Positions 63,715 through 64,000 of a stretch of 64,000 bases of DNA are shown here, in pieces. Both the position numbers and the translations under genes were made by a program. The notes beneath the pieces were generated by a model, which worked only from the letters and a program-made list of their open reading frames with translations, searched no databases and was not told the origin of the DNA. The DNA is taken from the NCBI RefSeq assembly GCF_016859125.1, contig NZ_CP069338.1, forward strand, positions 9,613,501-9,677,500, written 5' to 3'. Every line of letters starts with the position of its first letter. Within the stretch, counting starts at the first letter, position 1. This DNA comes from Archangium violaceum (GTDB lineage Bacteria; Myxococcota; Myxococcia; Myxococcales; Myxococcaceae).

Positions 63715-63764
63715 GAGCCGGAAGGGAAGGGCCCCGGGAGATTCGGGCCCCTGCTTTCCGGCTC
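63715..63764. terminator. Bidirectional terminator hairpin
   Basis: Outer arms GAGCCGGAA / TTCCGGCTC and inner GGGCCCCG / CGGGGCCC-type pairing, between the convergent DedA and 63763 genes; it overlaps the stop of the latter. Confidence 0.75.
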
Positions 63765-63996
63765 ACGTGCGTCCGAGGATCCGCTTCAACCAGCCCACGA
63801 GGCCCCCCGGGGCCACGTCTCGCGCCGTCGCGGCCATGGCGATGGGCAGCGGGACCGGCGGAGCCGCCGTGGGCTTGTACACCGGGGTGGCACCCGCTCC
63901 CGTCTGCGTCCGTGCCGGCGACGAGGTGTGCGGGTGGTGGAGCCCCAGCTTCGCCTTCACCTCTTCCGGGGTGTCGCGCGTGCTGAAGATGCTCAT
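63763..63996 (-). CDS. Small protein, function unknown
   Basis: 77 residues starting MSIFSTRDTPEEVKAKLGL, with a Pro/Ala/Thr-rich middle and a short hydrophobic C-terminus (GGLVGWLKRILGRT) that could be an amphipathic membrane anchor. The start is 4 nt inside the window edge, so the ribosome site cannot be seen. No family recognised. Confidence 0.6.
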   Translation of the reverse strand: MSIFSTRDTPEEVKAKLGLHHPHTSSPARTQTGAGATPVYKPTAAPPVPLPIAMAATARDVAPGGLVGWLKRILGRT

Positions 63997-64000
63997 GACC

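Overview
The window is GC-rich DNA typical of a myxobacterium, probably of the Cystobacter/Archangium/Myxococcus group (Cystobacterineae). The placement rests on gene content: Ser/Thr kinases fused to PEGA or cyclase/ATPase modules, many predicted lipoproteins with kelch, PA14 or tectonin-like repeats, a separate-gene GlgE pathway, and small proteins of unknown family. No rRNA, tRNA, CRISPR array, transposase or phage gene was recognised.

Layout. 1-5.1 kb: UDP-glucose dehydrogenase (cut by the window edge), a 14-TM drug exporter and a macrolide-type glycosyltransferase, divergent from a TetR regulator, with two palindromic operators between. 5.2-13.7 kb: exported proteins (subtilase with a six-bladed tectonin propeller, 14-unit kelch lipoprotein, DUF4874/DUF4832-type protein, small Cys-rich lipoprotein, double-PA14 lipoprotein). 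13.9-19 kb: SlyD, a YaiI-like protein, a microviridin-type (graspetide) RiPP precursor with two core motifs, a Cys/Met PLP enzyme and a PEGA pseudokinase. 19.3-27.6 kb: a free-standing PKS-type acyltransferase followed by a kinase/cyclase-like/ATPase fusion, a membrane-tethered FAD oxidase and DoxX. 27.9-35.1 kb: the operon glgE-treS-mak-glgB, converting trehalose through maltose and maltose-1-phosphate to branched alpha-glucan.

35.4-40.2 kb: a 1478-residue NACHT NTPase with twenty 33-residue HEAT-like repeats (NLR-like, possibly anti-phage) and a small downstream partner. 40.5-45.2 kb: small unknown proteins, a PHP-domain protein and a five-gene minus-strand cluster including FmdB. 45.4-50.6 kb: fur, a TlpA-like lipoprotein, FtsB, a GAF-GGDEF diguanylate cyclase, an RsmJ-like methyltransferase and a duplicated pilin-like secreted protein. 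51.3-54 kb: thiolase plus both subunits of a 3-oxoacid CoA-transferase (ketone body/acetoacetate metabolism). 54-58.1 kb: an RlmD-like methyltransferase and a pterin cluster (QueD/PTPS, FolM-like reductase, FolB-cupin fusion, SDR). 58.2-64 kb: CoxE-type VWA protein, coiled-coil protein, miaB, gamma carbonic anhydrase, cyclic-nucleotide-binding protein, DedA and a small unknown.

The most promising unusual items are the two-core graspetide precursor with no adjacent ATP-grasp ligase (15735-15956) and the NACHT protein whose repeat array keeps a near-constant framework but varies strongly at a few fixed positions (36403-38385).
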